Of a stretch of DNA of 64,000 bases, positions 9,403 through 18,400 are shown in pieces. Both the position numbers and the translations under genes were made by a program. Where the stretch lies: NCBI RefSeq assembly GCF_023349185.1, contig NZ_JAKIKY010000016.1, positions 36,096-100,095 on the forward strand, in the 5' to 3' direction. Position 1 is the stretch's first letter. Each line of letters starts with the position of its first letter. Below the pieces are notes generated by a model. The model was given only the letters and a program-made list of their open reading frames with translations, did no database searches and was not told the origin of the DNA. The DNA comes from Shewanella aquimarina. Lineage in GTDB: Bacteria; Pseudomonadota; Gammaproteobacteria; Enterobacterales; Shewanellaceae.

Positions 9403-10230
9403 CTAATCGCTGACCATACGGCTACGTTTGTCGGCGCGGCGGGCCAGGTACCAAGAGATGAAGGCAATCAGCGAAACGATTAAGATGATCAAGGTCGCCA
9501 ACGCGTTGATCTTAGGTGATACCCCCATACGCACGGAGGAGAAGACCACCATAGGCAGGGTCGTTGCCCCAGGCCCAGAGGCGAAGCTGGCGATCACCAG
9601 GTCATCCAGCGACAGGCTGAAGGAGAGCAGCCAACCCGCGATCAGCGCCGGAGAGATCATGGGCACAGTGATGTGGAAGAAGGTCTTGAGTGGCGTCGCC
9701 CCCAGATCCTGAGCCGCCTCCTCGATAGACATATCCAGTTCACGCAGCCTGGATGAGACCACCACGGCCACATAGGCGGCGCAGAAGGTCGAGTGGGCGA
9801 TCCACACGGTCAACATGCCACGCTCGGCGGGCCAGCCCAGCAGATCCGCCATGTGCACGAACAGCAGCAACAGCGACAGACCCGTGATCACCTCTGGCAT
9901 AACCAGGGGCGCGGTGATCATGTTCGACAGCGTCATCTTGCCCCAGGAGCGAGCGAAGCGTGTCATCACGAAGGCCGCCATGGTGCCGAGGATCACCGCC
10001 ATGGTGGAGGCGAAGAACGCCACCTTTAAGCTGGTCGCCACCGCATCGAGGATCTGATCGTCGCGGAACAGCTCGCCATACCACTTGGCCGAGAAGCCGC
10101 CCCAAACCGTCACCAGCTTAGACTCGTTGAAAGAGTAGAACACCAGGATGAACATGGGCGCGTAGAGGAAAAACATCCCACCCCAGAGCATCAGGGTGGA
10201 GAAACTCAATTTTCTTAGTCTGTTGCTCAT
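9403..10230 (-). CDS. potI: Putrescine ABC transporter permease PotI
   Basis: A 275-residue inner-membrane permease with about six hydrophobic segments and the binding-protein-dependent permease loop EEAAQDLGATPLKTFFHITVP, which contacts the ATPase. The ATG overlaps the stop of potH (ATGA, 10227-10230), indicating translational coupling; a longer frame reading back into potH is not the start. It pairs with PotH to form the channel for putrescine import. Assignment to PotI rather than PotC rests on order and on the companion PotF/PotG genes. Confidence 0.9.
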   Translation of the reverse strand: MSNRLRKLSFSTLMLWGGMFFLYAPMFILVFYSFNESKLVTVWGGFSAKWYGELFRDDQILDAVATSLKVAFFASTMAVILGTMAAFVMTRFARSWGKMTLSNMITAPLVMPEVITGLSLLLLFVHMADLLGWPAERGMLTVWIAHSTFCAAYVAVVVSSRLRELDMSIEEAAQDLGATPLKTFFHITVPMISPALIAGWLLSFSLSLDDLVIASFASGPGATTLPMVVFSSVRMGVSPKINALATLIILIVSLIAFISWYLARRADKRSRMVSD

Positions 10231-11132
10231 ATCGTCTTCTCCATACTTCTGGACTGATAACGATGGAATAGGGTGATAGGGATGATCAAGAGTGCCAACA
10301 TCACGATGGCGAGCGACGAAGCGACCGGCCAATCACGGTTGTTGAAGAACTCCTGCCATAACACCTTACCTATCATGAGCGAATCGGGACCGCCCAATAG
10401 CTCAGGGATCACAAACTCCCCGACCACAGGAATAAACACCAGCATAGACCCTGCAATCACCCCGCCTTTCGACAGCGGCAGGGTCACCTTCCAGAAGGTA
10501 TTGAGACTGCGTGAGCCGAGATCTGCCGCGGCCTCGAGCAAACTGCCATCGAGCTGCGACAGGTTGGCGTACAGCGGCAAGATCATAAAGGGCAGATAGG
10601 TGTAGATAATACCGATATAAACCGCGAAATTAGTATTGAGCATCTGAATCGGCTCAGAGATCACTCCCAGCCACATCAGCAGGTTATTGACCACCCCGTT
10701 GTTACTCAGTATCCCCATCCAGGCATACACCCGGATAAGAAACGAGGTCCAGGATGGCAACATCACCAAGAGGATCAGCACAGTCTGGTGCTGCTTAGGT
10801 GCCCTGGCGATGGCATAGGCCATGGGGTAACCAATCAGCAGACAGCCGAAGGTGGTGACAAACGCCATCTTGAGCGAGCCCAGATAGGCATTGATATAGA
10901 GATGATCTTCGAAGATCAGGATATAGTTGCCCAGATTGAGCATGATCTGCAGCGACTCGTCGGCATATTGATACAGCGCCTCGTAGGGCGGGATCGCCAC
11001 GGCCGGCGTCGACAAACTGATCTTCAATACGATGGCAAACGGCAAGGCAAAGAACATCAGCAGCCAGAAGTAGGGCACGCCTATCGTCCAGCACTGTCCC
11101 TTGGGCAAACGAAACTTCAATGACTTCTTCAT
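10227..11132 (-). CDS. potH: Putrescine ABC transporter permease PotH
   Basis: A 301-residue inner-membrane permease with a hydrophobic start (WLLMFFALPFAIVLKISLS), about six membrane segments and the coupling loop LLEAAADLGSRSLNTFWKVTLP. It starts 10 bases after the potG stop and its stop overlaps the potI start by four bases. It forms the heterodimeric membrane channel with PotI. Part of the potFGHI operon. Confidence 0.9.
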   Translation of the reverse strand: MKKSLKFRLPKGQCWTIGVPYFWLLMFFALPFAIVLKISLSTPAVAIPPYEALYQYADESLQIMLNLGNYILIFEDHLYINAYLGSLKMAFVTTFGCLLIGYPMAYAIARAPKQHQTVLILLVMLPSWTSFLIRVYAWMGILSNNGVVNNLLMWLGVISEPIQMLNTNFAVYIGIIYTYLPFMILPLYANLSQLDGSLLEAAADLGSRSLNTFWKVTLPLSKGGVIAGSMLVFIPVVGEFVIPELLGGPDSLMIGKVLWQEFFNNRDWPVASSLAIVMLALLIIPITLFHRYQSRSMEKTI

Positions 11133-11142
11133 AACGCCCCCG

Positions 11143-12279
11143 TTAAGATCTCAGTACAACGGCACTGGTCGCTTCCCAACTGACGAAGACATCCTCTTCC
11201 CAGGTGGGCGAGTCGGCGCGGCGGTCACTGTTGGTCATCACAGATTGAATGAGCTGTCCGTTACACAGGCGTATATAGTAAACCGAGATGCCCCCCAGGT
11301 AGGCGATATCTTCGACCTTACCGGCGCACCAGTTGCGTGCCTCGCCTGGCTGCTCGCGGCTGATGTGAGTCTTCTCGGGACGAATCGCCACCCACACCTG
11401 GGTGGTGTCCACACTGGTCGACACACCGTAACCCACATAGAAGGGCTGAGGAATGTTGGCCACATTGATCACCACGTGGTCTACCTCATCCTCGACAATA
11501 TCCCCCTCGAACAGGTTCACGCTGCCGATAAACTCGGCCACCATGCGGTTAGCCGGGCTCTCGTAGATATCCATTGGCGAACCGGTTTGAGCGATCCAGC
11601 CATCGTTCATGATGGCGATCCGCTCGGCCATGGTCATGGCCTCTTCCTGATCGTGGGTAACCATCACACAGGTCACCCCGACCGCCTCGAGAATGTCCAC
11701 CACCTCCAGCTGCATCTGAGTACGCAGTTTCTTATCCAGCGCCCCCATAGGCTCGTCCAGTAGCAAAAGTTTTGGACGCTTGGCCAGCGAACGCGCCAGG
11801 GCCACACGCTGACGCTGACCACCGGAAAGCTGATTAGGCTTACGCTTGGCATAAGGCTCCATGTGAACCAGCTTGAGCATCTCTTTGACACGCTGCTCTA
11901 TCTCATCCTTGGGCATCTTGTCCTGCTTGAGACCGAAGGCGATATTTTGCGCCACCGTCATGTGCGGAAACAGGGCGTAAGATTGGAACATCATATTGAT
12001 GGGGCGCTCATAGGGCGGCATGTCGGTAATATCCTGGCCATCGAGATAGATGCGTCCCTCGGTCGGCTTCTCAAAGCCGGCCAGCATGCGAAGCAGCGTC
12101 GATTTCCCCGAACCTGAGCCGCCAAGCAATGCAAAAATTTCCCCACGATTAATATTTAGCGAGACGTCGTCCACGGCGCGAACATCGTCAAATAGCTTGC
12201 TGACTCTCTCGATCTTCAGCAACACCTCTCCTTGCGTCTTTGTTGTCGGTTTGTTGGTGACGCCCGAATTGCTAGCCAT
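11143..12279 (-). CDS. potG: Putrescine ABC transporter ATP-binding protein PotG
   Basis: A 378-residue ABC ATPase with Walker A GGSGSGKST, signature LSGGQRQRVALARSLA, Walker B LLLLDEPMGALD and switch histidine in VMVTHDQEEAM. A C-terminal TOBE-type regulatory domain follows (about 290-370). The frame is open upstream to 12312, but GGAGAAG sits just before the ATG at 12277-12279, giving the family-like start MASNSGVTNK. It energises import through PotH/PotI. It lies 99 bases after potF. Confidence 0.92.
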   Translation of the reverse strand: MASNSGVTNKPTTKTQGEVLLKIERVSKLFDDVRAVDDVSLNINRGEIFALLGGSGSGKSTLLRMLAGFEKPTEGRIYLDGQDITDMPPYERPINMMFQSYALFPHMTVAQNIAFGLKQDKMPKDEIEQRVKEMLKLVHMEPYAKRKPNQLSGGQRQRVALARSLAKRPKLLLLDEPMGALDKKLRTQMQLEVVDILEAVGVTCVMVTHDQEEAMTMAERIAIMNDGWIAQTGSPMDIYESPANRMVAEFIGSVNLFEGDIVEDEVDHVVINVANIPQPFYVGYGVSTSVDTTQVWVAIRPEKTHISREQPGEARNWCAGKVEDIAYLGGISVYYIRLCNGQLIQSVMTNSDRRADSPTWEEDVFVSWEATSAVVLRS

Positions 12280-12378
12280 AATACTTCTCCACAAAAAGCA
12301 CCAGTAAGGCACCTACTGCAATAGTTAAGATGATCTTAAAGAAAGGAGGGCAAGCGACCTTGCCCTCTAATACAGGCA

Positions 12379-13479
12379 TTACATGCCAGATTTGACCTTA
12401 GTCCACACACGAGTCATGGCACGCTGCGCCTTCATCGGACGCACATCGGCCACATACAGGCGTGACAGCACTTCAGGGGTAGGATAGATAGCCGCGTCGT
12501 TACGGATCTCTTCATCCACCAGCTCCTGAGCAGGCACGTTAGGGTTAGCGTACGCCACATAGTTAGTGATAGGTGCAATCACCTCGGGGCGCAGCAGATA
12601 GTTAATAAAGGTGTGAGCGTTCTTCACGTTCTTAGCATCGGCAGGAATCGCCAACATATCGAACCAAAGATTTGAACCTTCTTTCGGAATTGCATAACCA
12701 ATCACCTGACCATTCTCGGCCTCTTCGGCGCGTGCGGCGGCCTGGAAGACATCACCCGAGTAACCGAATGCCACACAGAGATCGCCATTGGCCAGATCGG
12801 TAATGTAGCGTGATGAGTGGAAATAGGTCACGAAGGGACGGATCTTCGCCATCACCTCACCCGCCTTGGCGTAGTCTTCGCTCTTAGTGCTGTTAGGATC
12901 CAGCCCCAGGTAGATCATCGCCATCGGCAGCATCTCGTCGGCACTGTCCAGCAGCGAAAAGCCACACTTAGAGATCTTCTCGGCATACTTAGGGTTAAAG
13001 ACCAGCTCCAAAGAATCGACCGGCGCGTCTTCACCCAATACTTGCTTCACCTTAGCCTCGTTATAGCCTATGCCAGTAGTGCCCCACAGGTAAGGCACGG
13101 CGTGCTCGTTACGTGGATCGGCGGTTTCCAGCTGCTTCATCAGTTCAGGATTGAGGTTCTTGTGGTTGGTCAGCTGTGACTGATCCAACTTCTGGAAGGC
13201 ACCTGCCTTGATCTGCTTTGCCAGAAAGTTGTTTGACGGCACCACGATATCATAGCCAGAACGACCCGATAGCAGCTTAGCCTCGACCACTTCGTTGCTG
13301 TCAAACACATCGTAGACCACCTTGATGCCCGTCTCTTTCTCAAAATTGGCTAGGGTATCTTCGGCGATATAATCAGACCAGTTATATACTCTAACCACCT
13401 CTTCGGCGCTGGCGACAGAGCTTGCAAATACCCCGGCGGTGACCAGAGCGAGTGTTGTCATTTTCTTTAAAAGCTTCAT
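12379..13479 (-). CDS. potF: Periplasmic putrescine-binding protein PotF
   Basis: A 366-residue solute-binding protein. The signal peptide has a basic start (MKLLKK), a hydrophobic core and a cleavage site after SSVASA. The mature protein begins with the polyamine-binder hallmark VVRVYNWSDYIAEDTL, typical of PotD/PotF. AAGGAGATAGC precedes the ATG. It is the first gene of potFGHI and is separated from puuA by 278 bases, where a promoter is expected. Context (PuuA, PuuD, PuuR) supports putrescine as ligand; spermidine binding cannot be excluded. Confidence 0.92.
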   Translation of the reverse strand: MKLLKKMTTLALVTAGVFASSVASAEEVVRVYNWSDYIAEDTLANFEKETGIKVVYDVFDSNEVVEAKLLSGRSGYDIVVPSNNFLAKQIKAGAFQKLDQSQLTNHKNLNPELMKQLETADPRNEHAVPYLWGTTGIGYNEAKVKQVLGEDAPVDSLELVFNPKYAEKISKCGFSLLDSADEMLPMAMIYLGLDPNSTKSEDYAKAGEVMAKIRPFVTYFHSSRYITDLANGDLCVAFGYSGDVFQAAARAEEAENGQVIGYAIPKEGSNLWFDMLAIPADAKNVKNAHTFINYLLRPEVIAPITNYVAYANPNVPAQELVDEEIRNDAAIYPTPEVLSRLYVADVRPMKAQRAMTRVWTKVKSGM

Positions 13480-13688
13480 GCTATCTCCTTGTTAGCTTGC
13501 CAGTAGTCTGATGATTACTGCCATTGCATTGCCGCTTGTGACGGCTTTCATTGTTATTATTGCCAATGCTACAGCTTACAACTGCATCGAACCTGTTTAA
13601 CATTCATCGCTAGTGTAAAATCGAACATATCCACCATCAATATGAATTTATATCTATTTACACCGGTTAGTTATCCATGATTCAACCA

Positions 13689-13703
13689 GGGGGTTAATCC
13701 CCC
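13689..13703 (-). terminator. Hairpin after puuA, possible weak terminator
   Basis: A perfect stem GGGGG-TTAAT-CCCCC lies about 55 bases after the puuA stop, on the way to potF. There is no T-run behind it on the minus strand, so it may instead act as an mRNA-stabilising hairpin or attenuator between puuA and potF. Confidence 0.35.
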
Positions 13704-13757
13704 CGGCAATCTTGCTTCATTTTGTCGCCAACCCTGCCCCAGAGTGGTGCAGAGCCC

Positions 13758-15107
13758 CTAGACGGTCAGCAGCAGGAACTCGCGCTCCCATGAGCTGATC
13801 ACCCGGCGGAAGTTTTCCAGATCCGCCTGTTTCACCGCAATATAGCCTGTGGTGAAGGTATCCCCCAGATATTCCCTAACCGCCGAGCTTTCCGACATCA
13901 CCGCCAGCGCCTCTTCGAGTGTCAGCGGCAGGCTGATCCCCTGGCGATTCTCGTTGGCGCGTCCATGCATAGGCGTGGAGGGTTTCACATCTTCCACCAT
14001 GCCCATGTAACCACACAGCAAGGTGGCCGCGATGGCCAGGTAGCTGTTGGCATCGGCACCGGCGATACGGTTTTCGATGCGGCGGTTCTGTGGCGACGAC
14101 TCGGGAATACGCAGGCCACAGGTACGGTTCTCATCGCCCCACTCTAGGTTGACCGGCGCCGAGGTGCCCGGCAGGAAACGCCTGAAAGAGTTTACGTTGG
14201 GTGCCATCAGGGGAAGCAGCTCGGGAATATACTTCTGCAGGCCGCCTATGTAGCTCAGGAACTTAGCACTTTTCGTGCCGTCCTCGTTGGTAAAGACATT
14301 CTTGCCGGTCTTGATATCCACCACACTCTGGTGGATATGCATGGCGCTGCCCGGCTCATCGGTGACAGGCTTGGCCATGAAGGTGGCACACACGTCATGC
14401 TTGAGCGCTGCCTCACGCAGGGTACGCTTAAACACAAACACCTGATCCGCCAGCGAAAGAGGGTCGCCGTGGCTGAAGTTGATCTCCATCTGGGCCGTGC
14501 CCTCTTCATGGATCAGGGTATCGATATCCAGTCCCTGAGCCTCGCACCAGTCGTACATATCTTCAAATAAGGGATCGTACTCGTTGGCGGCGTCGATTGA
14601 GAAAGACTGACGACCCGACTCCTTGCGGCCACTGCGGCCCACGGGCGGAATCAATGGAATATCGGGATCTGAGTTTCTATGGGTCAGATAAAATTCCATC
14701 TCGGGTGCGACGACTGGCTTCCAGCCCTTGTCTTCATAGAGCTTGAGCACCTTCTTGAGCAGGTTACGGGGCGACAGTTCTATGGGGTTACCCATCTTGT
14801 CGAAGGTGTCGTGGATCACCTGGGCGGTGGCTTCGACCGTCCAGGGCAACATGAATACCGCGTTCGCATCTGGGACACAGACAAAGTCGATATCCGCCTT
14901 GTCCAGCAGGCTGTCATACAGGTCGTCATCCACATAGTCGCCGGTCACTGTCTGCAGCAGCACACTCTCAGGCAGGCGCATCCCCTTCTCGTCGATAAAC
15001 TTATCCACCGGGGCGATTTTACCGCGGGCGATCCCCGTCATATCGCTGATGACACACTCCACCTCGGTGATCTTATTGGCTTTCAAATAATCGATTAACT
15101 TCTTCAT
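13758..15107 (-). CDS. puuA: Gamma-glutamylputrescine synthetase (glutamine synthetase family)
   Basis: A 449-residue ligase of the GlnA-like family. It would join glutamate to putrescine with ATP, the first committed step of the Puu pathway. The N-terminal beta-grasp part includes ECVISDMTGIARGKI. The catalytic domain shows PEMEFYLTHR, the nucleotide/metal-site region with GSAMHIHQS, and the loop NRTCGLRIPES near the active site. It is shorter than housekeeping GlnA and lacks the usual adenylylation-tyrosine context. It begins only 6 bases after the puuD stop, so puuDA is one transcription unit. Confidence 0.9.
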   Translation of the reverse strand: MKKLIDYLKANKITEVECVISDMTGIARGKIAPVDKFIDEKGMRLPESVLLQTVTGDYVDDDLYDSLLDKADIDFVCVPDANAVFMLPWTVEATAQVIHDTFDKMGNPIELSPRNLLKKVLKLYEDKGWKPVVAPEMEFYLTHRNSDPDIPLIPPVGRSGRKESGRQSFSIDAANEYDPLFEDMYDWCEAQGLDIDTLIHEEGTAQMEINFSHGDPLSLADQVFVFKRTLREAALKHDVCATFMAKPVTDEPGSAMHIHQSVVDIKTGKNVFTNEDGTKSAKFLSYIGGLQKYIPELLPLMAPNVNSFRRFLPGTSAPVNLEWGDENRTCGLRIPESSPQNRRIENRIAGADANSYLAIAATLLCGYMGMVEDVKPSTPMHGRANENRQGISLPLTLEEALAVMSESSAVREYLGDTFTTGYIAVKQADLENFRRVISSWEREFLLLTV

Positions 15108-15113
15108 GCTTCA

Positions 15114-15875
15114 CTATCTCTTGCGTTGAGCTGCTCTGGCTTGGCAGGCTTGACTAAAGGCACTGAAAATTGAGCGATAGAAAGGGGTCTCTAACACCTT
15201 CCATTCGGGGTGAAACTGCACCCCCAGCGCGAAATTTTTCGCCTCTTTGACCGAAAACGCCTCGATTAATCCATCGGGGGCATAGGCTTCTGGCCGCAAT
15301 CCAACACCCAAACGGTCAACACCTTGAGTGTGCACAGAGTTCACCTCTGCCAAATTGCGGCCCCAAGCCTCGTGGAGTAATCCCCCCGGTTCTATCTTCA
15401 ACGGATGAGACAGGCCGTACTGCACCTCGACGTCAGCCGTCTTGTCTTCTCTGTGTTCAATATAATCGCCAACTTCATGCAATTTCTGATGCAGGCTGCC
15501 ACCAAATACTACATTCATCTCCTGAAATCCCCGGCAGATGGCCAGCACAGGCACACCAGCATCGATCGCTGCCTTCAGCAGCGGCAGGTTGGTGGCGTCG
15601 CGCTTGGGATCGTGTAGGGTATCTGGGTCACTCGCCACACCGTCATAGTGATGGGGCTCGATATTGGAGGGCGAACCGGTGAACAGCAGACCATCTAATC
15701 TGGGCAATATCGTCTCGGCCGGGCAATGGCCAAGTGCGGGGATCACCAAGGGCCAGCCCTGGGTGGCATCGGCAATACTCAGTAGGTATTTCTCGCCAAC
15801 GATATTGAATGGGTGCAGGCCTACCTGTTGATTACAGGCCGTGACACCGATAACAGCAAGTCCTTCATCGGACAT
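15114..15875 (-). CDS. puuD: Gamma-glutamyl-GABA hydrolase
   Basis: A 253-residue class I glutamine-amidotransferase-like hydrolase that would release GABA and glutamate from gamma-glutamyl-GABA. The nucleophile cysteine is in PVLAICRGFQEMNV and the catalytic histidine/glutamate pair in GVQFHPEW. AAAGGTG lies just before the ATG. It is the first gene of the puuDA unit. PuuR-like half-sites at 15912-15949 are only 37 bases upstream of the start, so repression by PuuR is likely. Confidence 0.9.
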   Translation of the reverse strand: MSDEGLAVIGVTACNQQVGLHPFNIVGEKYLLSIADATQGWPLVIPALGHCPAETILPRLDGLLFTGSPSNIEPHHYDGVASDPDTLHDPKRDATNLPLLKAAIDAGVPVLAICRGFQEMNVVFGGSLHQKLHEVGDYIEHREDKTADVEVQYGLSHPLKIEPGGLLHEAWGRNLAEVNSVHTQGVDRLGVGLRPEAYAPDGLIEAFSVKEAKNFALGVQFHPEWKVLETPFYRSIFSAFSQACQARAAQRKR

Positions 15876-16294
15876 AGTTCACCTTTAGCTTTGTTGCGTC
15901 TTCTTATAGTTATAACAATGAACAGACTTCAACCAATGTTCATTTTTTCACACACTACACTGAAATAGTTGACGAGGCAATAGCCCGCAGAAAACAAAAT
16001 ATACAACAGAATAACAATTAGAATAAAACTCAATTAAAACAACATTAAAAGAGAAATAAAATTAATGTAAAGCCGAAAACAGGCGAAAATCACGCCAAGG
16101 GTTTTGTGAACCAGCTCCCACAGAAAAGCCAACTTCAGAAATGGGCCCTATGGCCTTAATGGACAAAATTATTTACATAATCGAGCGTGCAATGGCTCAG
16201 CCATATGGGCATAGACATACCGAGATGGGCAGGGAAACAATAGAGAGGGGGAAGGATGGATAGGCCGGGCGATACCCGGCCTACTAATATTTTG
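15876..16294. other. Intergenic region between puuD and puuR
   Basis: This 419-base stretch lies upstream of puuD and downstream of puuR. It holds the operator-like pair at 15912-15949, then an A/T-rich stretch (about 15956-16080). Near the puuR end is a GC-rich hairpin at 16263-16282 (GGCCGGG/CCCGGCC) without a T-run. No credible reading frame was found. Confidence 0.6.
15912..15949. promoter_or_regulatory. PuuR-like operator pair upstream of puuD
   Basis: ATAACAATGAACA (15912-15924) and TGTTCATTTTTT (15938-15949) form an inverted pair of AATGAACA half-sites. They resemble the E. coli PuuR recognition sequence as I recall it (ending ATAATGAACA). The same half-site recurs at 21143-21177, and a one-base variant at 16919-16933. 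The position just upstream of puuD fits repression. Confidence 0.65.
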
Positions 16295-16843
16295 TTAGAA
16301 GTTTGCCGGCGTCGTGGCGCTGACGATGCGACAAGGCTTGTCGAAAGGATTGCGGAACCTGTGGGGCAACTCACTGTTGAAGTAGTAGCTATCGCCCTCG
16401 CTGAGCACATAGACCTCGTCGCCTATGGTGATCTCCAGTTGGCCCTCGATCACCATGGCCGCCTCTTCACCCTCATGCTGTAGCATCTCTTCGCCGGTAT
16501 CAGACCCAGGGGGATAGACCTCGTTCATCACAGACATGGCGCGGTTGGGGTAGTCTCTGCCGATCAACTTGTAGTCCAGGTTGCCATCGCCTATATCCAG
16601 CAGCTCGCCAGAGCGGTAGACCACCTTCTGCTCGCTGGGCATGCTCTCCTCGATAGAGAAGAAGTCCACCAGCGACATGGGCAAACCCGACAACACTTTC
16701 TTCAGGGAACTCACCGAAGGACTGACGCTGTTCTTCTCGATCATAGAGATGGTGCTGTTGGTCACGCCGGCACGCTTGGCCAACTCGCGTTGCGATAACC
16801 CTTTCATTTTACGAACAGCTTTGAGATTTGCGCCTATATCCAA
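16295..16843 (-). CDS. puuR: PuuR-type transcriptional repressor (HTH plus cupin)
   Basis: A 182-residue regulator. An N-terminal XRE helix-turn-helix (about residues 5-60, LSQRELAKRAGVTNSTISMIE) is followed by a C-terminal cupin (about 105-175, with EEAAMVIEGQLEITIGDE) that would sense putrescine. The frame is open from a TTG at 16864, but AGGAG at 16851-16855 is placed 7 bases before a second TTG at 16841-16843. That start gives MDIGANLKAVRK, matching the usual PuuR N-terminus, so I choose it. It is divergent from the second puuB-like gene. The GC-rich hairpin at 16263-16282 may end its transcript. Confidence 0.88.
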   Translation of the reverse strand: MDIGANLKAVRKMKGLSQRELAKRAGVTNSTISMIEKNSVSPSVSSLKKVLSGLPMSLVDFFSIEESMPSEQKVVYRSGELLDIGDGNLDYKLIGRDYPNRAMSVMNEVYPPGSDTGEEMLQHEGEEAAMVIEGQLEITIGDEVYVLSEGDSYYFNSELPHRFRNPFDKPCRIVSATTPANF

Positions 16844-16891
16844 AAAACATCTCCTATTCAACAAGACCCCGGAAGAAACAATTTTCCATAC

Positions 16892-16933
16892 TAGTTTGTA
16901 TCAAACTAAAAAGCATGTTAAATATAATCAACA
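16892..16933. promoter_or_regulatory. Operator candidates between puuR and the second puuB-like gene
   Basis: Two elements lie here. A perfect palindrome TAGTTTG-TAT-CAAACTA is at 16892-16908. TAAATATAATCAACA at 16919-16933 differs by little from the remembered PuuR consensus AAAATATAATGAACA. The location between divergent genes suggests autoregulation of puuR and control of the oxidase gene. Binding is inferred. Confidence 0.5.
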
Positions 16934-17026
16934 GGTGTGAATTATAACCAACTCAAGGGTCAAAAGTATACTTACTCTGGCCAATTTAGTCGAATAACAA
17001 GAATAAAACCCTCACTCGGAGCCAAA

Positions 17027-18331
17027 ATGACCACCAAGCGCCCTGTCCACAGTGACCAATATCCCGACTCTTACTATCATGCCACCGCCAATGCCCTGGA
17101 AGCTTTACCTCAACTCACCGAACGGATCAGCGCCGATGTCTGCATCGTCGGCGGCGGCTTTAGTGGCATCAATACCGCCATCGAGCTAGCCGAGAAGGGC
17201 TTCGAGGTAGTATTACTGGAGGCGAAACGGATCGGCTGGGGCGCATCTGGCCGCAACGGCGGCGAGCTGATCCGCGGCATAGGCCATAATGTCGATCAGT
17301 TTCGCAACGAGATAGGCTCAGAAGGCGTCGCGGCCATCGAGCAGATGGGCTTCGAGGCGGTCGAGATAGTGCGTAACCGCGTCGCCAAGCACAGTATCGA
17401 CTGTAACCTGCAGATGGGCTACTGCGATCTGGCCACCAAGCCGAGACACATGAAGGAGCTCGCCGCCGACTATCAGGAGATGCTCCACCAGGGCCGTGAG
17501 GGCTTTAAGCTGCTGGAGAAGCACCAGCTTGGCGAAGTGATTGGCTCAGATCTCTACTGCGGCGCCCTGGTCGACATGAACAGCGGCCACCTGCATCCCC
17601 TCAATCTGGCACTGGGCGAGGCCAAGGTGGCCCGCAGCCTGGGGGTCAAGATGTTCGAATACAGCGCCGCCACCAAAATCGTCAAGGGCGAGCGCCCCTG
17701 CGTACATACAGAGCATGGCCGCGTCGACTGTCGCTATCTGGTCCTCGCCGGTAACGCCTATATCGGCCATGAACTCAACGGCTATATAGGTGGTAAGGTG
17801 CTGCCTGCCGGCAGTTATCTGTTGGCCACCGAGCCACTGTCCCAGGAGATGTGCGATGAGATTATCCCGCAAAACATGGCCTTCGCCGACATGCGTATCG
17901 ATCTCGACTATTTCCACCTCTCCCAGGACAATCGCCTGCTGTTTGGCGGCCTGTGCACCTATTCGGGTAAAGATCCTAAGGATATCGACGCGGCGCTGCG
18001 CCCCAACCTGGAGAAGGTGTTCCCCCAGCTCAAGGGGGTGAAGATAGAGTATGAATGGGGCGGCATGATAGGCATAGGCGCCAACCGCCTGCCACAGATA
18101 GGTCGGCTGCCGGACTGCCCCAACATCCTCTACGCCCAGGCCTATGCCGGTCACGGCGTCAATGCCACCCATATGGCGGCCAGGCTTATCGGCGAAGCCC
18201 TGACGACTCAGGCCGAAAGGTTCGATATCTTCGACAGGGTACAACACATGACCTTCCCCGGCGGGCCGAGATTCCGCTCCCCCATGTTGGCGGCGGGCAT
18301 GCTGTATCACAGGCTGAAAGACCTGTTTTAG
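17027..18331 (+). CDS. puuB: FAD-dependent oxidoreductase, gamma-glutamylputrescine oxidase type (second of two)
   Basis: A 434-residue DAO-family flavoenzyme with CIVGGGFSGINTAIEL and VLLEAKRIGWGASGRNGGE, the same flavin signature as the protein at 8032-9327. The two are similar along their length (for example SGRNGG, SGHLHPLNLALGEA, VLAGNAY), so they are paralogs. The frame extends upstream to a GTG at 16937, but GGAG at 17018-17021 is 5 bases before the ATG at 17027, which gives a family-like N-terminus. It is divergent from puuR behind operator-like sites. Substrate is either gamma-glutamylputrescine or a related amine. Confidence 0.87.
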   Translation: MTTKRPVHSDQYPDSYYHATANALEALPQLTERISADVCIVGGGFSGINTAIELAEKGFEVVLLEAKRIGWGASGRNGGELIRGIGHNVDQFRNEIGSEGVAAIEQMGFEAVEIVRNRVAKHSIDCNLQMGYCDLATKPRHMKELAADYQEMLHQGREGFKLLEKHQLGEVIGSDLYCGALVDMNSGHLHPLNLALGEAKVARSLGVKMFEYSAATKIVKGERPCVHTEHGRVDCRYLVLAGNAYIGHELNGYIGGKVLPAGSYLLATEPLSQEMCDEIIPQNMAFADMRIDLDYFHLSQDNRLLFGGLCTYSGKDPKDIDAALRPNLEKVFPQLKGVKIEYEWGGMIGIGANRLPQIGRLPDCPNILYAQAYAGHGVNATHMAARLIGEALTTQAERFDIFDRVQHMTFPGGPRFRSPMLAAGMLYHRLKDLF

Positions 18332-18364
18332 CCTAAAAACTAAAATAAAACAGTCAGCATAAAA

Positions 18365-18387
18365 AAAAGGTGCCCTAGGCACCTTTT
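18365..18387. terminator. Bidirectional terminator
   Basis: The stem GGTGCC-CTA-GGCACC has an A-run of eight before it and four T after it. It lies between the convergent puuB-like gene and the sulfurtransferase gene. Confidence 0.85.
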
Positions 18388-18400
18388 CTGTTAGTAACGA

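Noticed and set aside
11101..11763. Plus-strand frame of 220 codons opposite potG
   Set aside because: Histidine-rich shadow translation without start signal; potG on the other strand has all ABC ATPase motifs.
13590..13630. PuuR-like sequence upstream of potF (TAAAATCGAACA)
   Set aside because: Too weak a match compared with the three other sites; not reported as an operator.
17546..18382. Long open frame on the minus strand opposite the second puuB-like gene
   Set aside because: It mirrors the codon pattern of the real gene, has no ribosome site and no family features; it is an antisense shadow.
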